Shown in pieces: positions 60,451 through 64,000 of a stretch of 64,000 bases of DNA (positions within the stretch are counted from its first letter, which is position 1; each line of letters begins with the position of its first letter). A model generated the notes under the pieces. It was not told the origin of the DNA. It worked only from the letters and a program-made list of their open reading frames with translations, and searched no databases. The translations under genes were made by a program, and so were the position numbers. Origin of the DNA: CF-39 sp036518215 (lineage in GTDB: Bacteria > Chloroflexota > Limnocylindria > P2-11E); contig DATDNP010000103.1 of the NCBI GenBank assembly GCA_036518215.1, positions 1 through 64,000 of the forward strand, in the 5' to 3' direction.

Positions 60451-61944
60451 ATGGTAGGAGTGACGTCGATGGACGCAATGGTCGAAAGACATACCGTCCG
60501 AGGTGTTCGAGCAGCGCCGACGCTGCGTGTCGCGCGCATCTTCGTGTGGGCGATGTGGACCGTCTCCGCCTTCTTCATCGGCGTCGCCTTCCTGCTGATA
60601 CTCGCGACGATCTCAGTCGACACGCCGTCGCGCGGATTCGGTTTCCGCGGCTGGGTCCCTCTCGTGGCCGCGCTCTGGGTGACGATCGGTGCGCGCATCG
60701 CTGCACGCCAGCCGCGCCTCAGCGTGGGCTGGCTCATCTTCGCCGTCGGCTGGCTCTGGTCGGTGAACGCGCTGTTCGAGGAGTACGCGACGTACGCGTA
60801 CTTCCCGCAGGAGCAGGGTCTGCCGCTCGTCCCCCAGGCGGTGTGGTTCAACGCCATGGTCGGAACGGCCGTCGCGGGGCTCTCCGGCGTCGCCATCCTC
60901 GTCGTGCCGGATGGTCGCCTGCCGTCGCGCCGATGGGTCGTCCTCGAGGTCGCCATCGTCGCATTCACCTTCTTCGCGGTGGTCACGATGGCGGTCCTCC
61001 CACGGCGTCTCGTCCCGTTCCCGTTCGAGAACCCGTTCGGCATCGAGTCGCTGCGCGCGTACGAGGCCTCTTTCCCCGCCCTGCTGCGATCGTTCGACGT
61101 CGGACGCGGCCTCGAGGTCCTCCTGCCGACGGCGGCATTGCTCCTACGGCTGCGTCGAGCCGTCGGAGCGGAGCGACAGCAGCTGAAGCTCGTCGCCGCC
61201 GCGACGTCGTTCGCGTCGGTCACCGTCTTCGTGTACGCGTTCTTCGGCGACCCGGTCGTCCAGTACGCGCAGATCCTCGGCCTGATCCTCGTACCCGCCG
61301 CCTTTGGGCTCGCGATGCGCCGCTACCGGCTCTACGAGATCGACCAGATCCTCGGGCGCACGTTCGTGCTCGGTGGCGCGACGGCCCTCCTCGCCGGCGT
61401 CTACACGGCGAGCATCGGACTGATGCAGCGCATCTTCATCGTCCTCACCGGAGAGCGCTCCGACGCCGCCGTCGTGCTCACCACGCTGCTCGTCGCGGCG
61501 GCCTTCGCCCCCCTGCGCGATCGTCTTCAGGCAGTCGTGAAGCGGATGTTCGGGGCTGACCTTCCCGGGACGCACGGACTCGACGTGTTCACCGACGAGA
61601 TCGACGCCCACCTCCGCCTCAGCGACCGCGACCGGCTGCTCTCGCAGCTTCTCGCGGAGAGCGTCGGCTCGCTCGGTTCGACCTGCGGTGTGCTGGAGAT
61701 CATGGATGAGGGTGCGGCGCACCCGACGCATGCGATCGGAGCCTGGAAGGGCGACACGCACCTCAGCGTGGATGTCATCGAGCGGGGCGAGGTGGCCGCG
61801 CGCGTCTGCCTCGGGCCGCGGGCGAACGGCGAGGGTTACGACGAGGACGCGCGGAGGCGGCTCGAGCGTGCTGCGACGGTCGTCGGACTCGCGCTCGATC
61901 GGCTCGGGCGTCCCGGCGCGTTCAGCGCGGTGAGCGGCATCTAG
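60451..61944 (+). CDS. Sensor-like membrane protein without kinase domain
   Basis: The protein has about 497 residues and eight or so membrane helices ending in RRYRLYEIDQILGRTFVLGGATALLAGVYTAS, a module seen at the N-terminus of Chloroflexota-type histidine kinases. After it come APLRDRLQAVVKRMFG and a GAF-like region (about 375-485), and the protein then stops. No HisKA or HATPase domain is present. It may be a truncated or partner-dependent sensor. The start is uncertain (ATG 60451, 60469 or 60478). Confidence 0.75.
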   Translation: MVGVTSMDAMVERHTVRGVRAAPTLRVARIFVWAMWTVSAFFIGVAFLLILATISVDTPSRGFGFRGWVPLVAALWVTIGARIAARQPRLSVGWLIFAVGWLWSVNALFEEYATYAYFPQEQGLPLVPQAVWFNAMVGTAVAGLSGVAILVVPDGRLPSRRWVVLEVAIVAFTFFAVVTMAVLPRRLVPFPFENPFGIESLRAYEASFPALLRSFDVGRGLEVLLPTAALLLRLRRAVGAERQQLKLVAAATSFASVTVFVYAFFGDPVVQYAQILGLILVPAAFGLAMRRYRLYEIDQILGRTFVLGGATALLAGVYTASIGLMQRIFIVLTGERSDAAVVLTTLLVAAAFAPLRDRLQAVVKRMFGADLPGTHGLDVFTDEIDAHLRLSDRDRLLSQLLAESVGSLGSTCGVLEIMDEGAAHPTHAIGAWKGDTHLSVDVIERGEVAARVCLGPRANGEGYDEDARRRLERAATVVGLALDRLGRPGAFSAVSGI

Positions 61945-63092
61945 CGGCGCACGAGCAGCGCGAGAAGGATGGCGCCGACGGCGCCGCACCCCGCACCCCA
62001 GCCGAACGTCGCCGCCGCGCCGATGCGGTCCCACAGACCGCCGGCGATCGCGCCGGCGACGAGCGCCGAGAGCCCGATCGCGCTGCTGTACATGCCGACG
62101 CCGGTCGCGCGAAGCTCCGCCGGCGCGAGGTCGACGGCGAGCGCCTTTCCCGCCGTGCGCAGCGCGCCGCGGTAGAGGCCGTACAAGCCGAACGCTACCG
62201 CGACGAGAGCCCCGGTCGAGGCCACCGCGAGGAGCGCGAACGTCGCCGCGAAGACCGCGAGCGTCGCGACCATCACCGGCTTGCGTCCCCACGTGTCGGA
62301 GAGGCGGCCGGCCGGGTACGACGCCAGCGCCGCGACCAGGTTGTACCCCGCGTACACGATGAGCGTCAGCTCGGCGGGGACGCCGACGTCCGACGCGCGG
62401 AGGATGAGGAACGCGCTCGACGCGTTCCCGATGCCGAACACGACGATCGCCGCGAGGTACCGCCAGTACGCGGTGGGGAGCGCGCGTACGTCGAACCGTT
62501 CCTCGTTGACGCGTGCCGCGCGCGTCTCCGGCACCGAGGTGATGAGCGCGACCGCGACGAGGCCCGGGACGAACGCGATGAGGAAGATCGCGCGCGTCTG
62601 CACGTGCAGCACGTAGAGCAGGAGCGCCGCGAGGAGCGGCCCGAGGACCGCGCCCATGTTGTCGCCGATCCCCTCGAGCCCGAACGCGGCGCCGCGACGC
62701 GACTCGTCGACCGTGCTCGCGATGAGCGCGTCGCGCGGTGCCGAGCGGATCCCGGTGCCGAGCCGGTCGACGAAGCGCGAGGCGAGCACCATCGGCCATG
62801 CGGACGCGAGCCCGATGGTCGGCTTCGCGAGCGCCGCGAGCACGTACCCGACGATCGCGATCGGCTTGCTGCGGCCGATGCGATCGGCGAGCCAGCCCGA
62901 GGCGCCCTGCACGATGTTCTGGGTCGCGTCCGCGACGCCCTCGATGATGCCGACCGCGGTGCGCGGCGCGCCGAGCTCCCGCGTGAGGAAGAGCGGCAGG
63001 ATCGGGTAGAGCATCTCGGTCGACACGTCGCCGAAGAGGCTCACCAGAGCGAAGAGGTAGACGGAGCGCGGGAGGGCGGTCCGCGATGCCAC
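61941..63092 (-). CDS. MFS transporter (multidrug-like)
   Basis: The 383-residue transporter has 12 helices and the DRIGRSKPIAIVGY loop between helices 2 and 3, typical of drug/proton antiporters. SYPAGRLSDTWGRKPVM repeats the motif in the second half. The substrate is not known. It converges with the sensor-like gene and overlaps it by four bases. Confidence 0.9.
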   Translation of the reverse strand: MASRTALPRSVYLFALVSLFGDVSTEMLYPILPLFLTRELGAPRTAVGIIEGVADATQNIVQGASGWLADRIGRSKPIAIVGYVLAALAKPTIGLASAWPMVLASRFVDRLGTGIRSAPRDALIASTVDESRRGAAFGLEGIGDNMGAVLGPLLAALLLYVLHVQTRAIFLIAFVPGLVAVALITSVPETRAARVNEERFDVRALPTAYWRYLAAIVVFGIGNASSAFLILRASDVGVPAELTLIVYAGYNLVAALASYPAGRLSDTWGRKPVMVATLAVFAATFALLAVASTGALVAVAFGLYGLYRGALRTAGKALAVDLAPAELRATGVGMYSSAIGLSALVAGAIAGGLWDRIGAAATFGWGAGCGAVGAILLALLVRR

Positions 63093-63118
63093 GCGAGGAG
63101 CCTATGCGGGCCGCGTGC

Positions 63119-64000
63119 CTAGCTGCTCGGGATCGTCCAGTCCTGCGGGACGACGTGGATCCACGTCTGGCCCGGGTCGAGCTGCACGAGCTGGCCGTTC
63201 GCGTCGCGCATCGTGAACACGTCGATCGTGTTCGGGCGCGTCCAGGTGATCTCCTGCCGCAGACCATCGCGGAACACGACGCCCTTGCCGCTGCCGGTGA
63301 GCTGCTCTTCGAGCTTCGGATTCCCGGCCGGATCGAGCCCGTAATCCGTCGTGAAGTGCACCTCGGTCTGGATGACGACGATGTTCTTCGCCGCGATCAC
63401 CTTGCCGTTCGCGGCGTCCTTCTCGAGCACGCCGTCGTCGTAGCGCGCGTACGTGCGCGAGCCCGCGTCGTACGAGTAGCTCACGCCGAAGAGGGCGCGG
63501 TACGGGATCGTGATCTGCGTGGCGGGCACGCTCGTCGAGAAGCCGCCGGTCTTCGGGTCCTCGGGCTGGGTCGGCAGGAACGCCCACGGCGTCACGACGA
63601 CCGGCTGCTGGCCGTCCGGTGCCGACGCCGTCGCCTGCTGCACCGCGTCCCAAGAGGTGAAGAAGTTGTACGGCGAGTGCCGGAAGTCGACGCGATAGCC
63701 CCAGCCGTAGTTCGGGGAGAGGTCGACGTACTGCGCGGCGACCGCGGCGTCGTAATGGACGGCCATGAGCTCCTCGGGACCGCCACCCGAGTACACGAGC
63801 ACCGCGCCCATGCTCGGGAGGACCGGACGGTCCGTCATACGGACGCTGCGCACGCCGCCGATCGTGTCGGGGTGCTGCGACTGGAACACGGCCGCGAGCC
63901 GCGTGGTGAGCCCCTCCACGAGCCACTCGAACACGATGTCGGCCTTGCTGATGCCGTAGTGCGGACGCGCGTTCGGGTTGTTGTCGACCTTCACGTAGAC
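63119..64000 (-). CDS. DUF3048 (YerB-like) protein, cut by window end
   Basis: About 294 residues are visible. The segment VKVDNNPNARPHYGISKADIVFEWLVEG is the core DUF3048 start, followed by GGVRSVRMTD, YSGGG and the C-terminal half with RPNTIDVFTMRDANGQLVQLDPGQTWIHVVP. The frame runs out of the window, so the signal or lipoprotein part is missing. The function of YerB proteins is unknown; they are usually lipoproteins. Confidence 0.88.
   Translation of the reverse strand, partial: VYVKVDNNPNARPHYGISKADIVFEWLVEGLTTRLAAVFQSQHPDTIGGVRSVRMTDRPVLPSMGAVLVYSGGGPEELMAVHYDAAVAAQYVDLSPNYGWGYRVDFRHSPYNFFTSWDAVQQATASAPDGQQPVVVTPWAFLPTQPEDPKTGGFSTSVPATQITIPYRALFGVSYSYDAGSRTYARYDDGVLEKDAANGKVIAAKNIVVIQTEVHFTTDYGLDPAGNPKLEEQLTGSGKGVVFRDGLRQEITWTRPNTIDVFTMRDANGQLVQLDPGQTWIHVVPQDWTIPSS

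Noticed and set aside
1..64000. tRNA, rRNA, CRISPR arrays, insertion sequences and prophage genes
   Set aside because: I scanned all gaps and gene products and found none; the gaps are too short or lack the needed structure.

Overview
The window is a gene-dense, GC-rich bacterial chromosome segment (third codon positions almost always G or C by eye) with about 65 protein genes, very short intergenic gaps and many 1-4 nt stop/start overlaps (ATGA, GTGA, TTGA, TGATG). I see no rRNA, tRNA, CRISPR, phage or insertion sequence. Lipoproteins with Ser/Pro/Thr-rich linkers, an F420-type luciferase-like oxidoreductase, GH57 glycogen enzymes, a DUF1385 gene between tdk and prfA, and many starts lying 6-8 nt after a TANNNT -10 box suggest a soil-type Chloroflexota-like (perhaps Limnocylindria-like) or actinobacterium-like lineage. 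That assignment is an inference; no marker was searched.

Layout. 1-5.8 kb: start of an isocitrate lyase family gene coupled to a 37-residue Cys-rich protein, divergent from a LysR regulator; a cupredoxin/beta-helix surface protein; a TPR-like protein; an acyl-CoA dehydrogenase/thioesterase pair. 5.8-11 kb: YggT protein, lipoprotein, 3-hydroxybutyrate dehydrogenase and an acetyl-CoA synthetase-like enzyme. Together with isocitrate lyase these point to growth on acetate, fatty acids or hydroxybutyrate. 11.3-16.2 kb: one minus-strand operon (serine hydrolase, thyA, folA, AcuC-type deacetylase, Yip1, DUF983). 16.2-22.6 kb: acetyltransferase, beta-CASP nuclease, LLM oxidoreductase, lipoprotein, TPR-HTH regulator, DinB. 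22.5-26.2 kb: housekeeping operon rplU-rpmA-rpmE-tdk-DUF1385-prfA with an attenuator-like leader. 26.2-28.2 kb: an oxidase-like membrane protein and a metallo-hydrolase.

28.3-34.5 kb is a coupled operon of ECF sigma factor, small membrane protein (candidate anti-sigma), membrane protein, MacA-like adaptor, MacB-like ATPase and permease, and a secreted DUF5666-like protein. 34.6-40.9 kb carries argS, an MFS transporter that probably starts at CTG, an HtrA protease and a GH57 4-alpha-glucanotransferase on the minus strand. 41-44.8 kb has an AMIN-like lipoprotein, ribosomal protein bL25, a pterin-dehydratase/VOC fusion and a GH57 branching enzyme.

44.9-58.8 kb is the most interesting part: an NTPase/kinase, a PfkB sugar kinase, a P-type ATPase, two double-domain universal stress proteins, a His-rich small protein, a BON protein, a three-domain acyl-activating/ACP/acyltransferase fusion whose acyltransferase has lost its catalytic dyad, a site-2 protease with CBS domains, a phosphoribosyltransferase and a dienelactone-hydrolase-like enzyme. 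This set strongly resembles the contents of the mycobacterial DosR dormancy regulon and may be a stress/dormancy island in this lineage. 58.8-64 kb ends with an oligopeptide-type binding lipoprotein, a kinase-less sensor-like membrane protein, an MFS transporter and a DUF3048 protein cut by the window edge.
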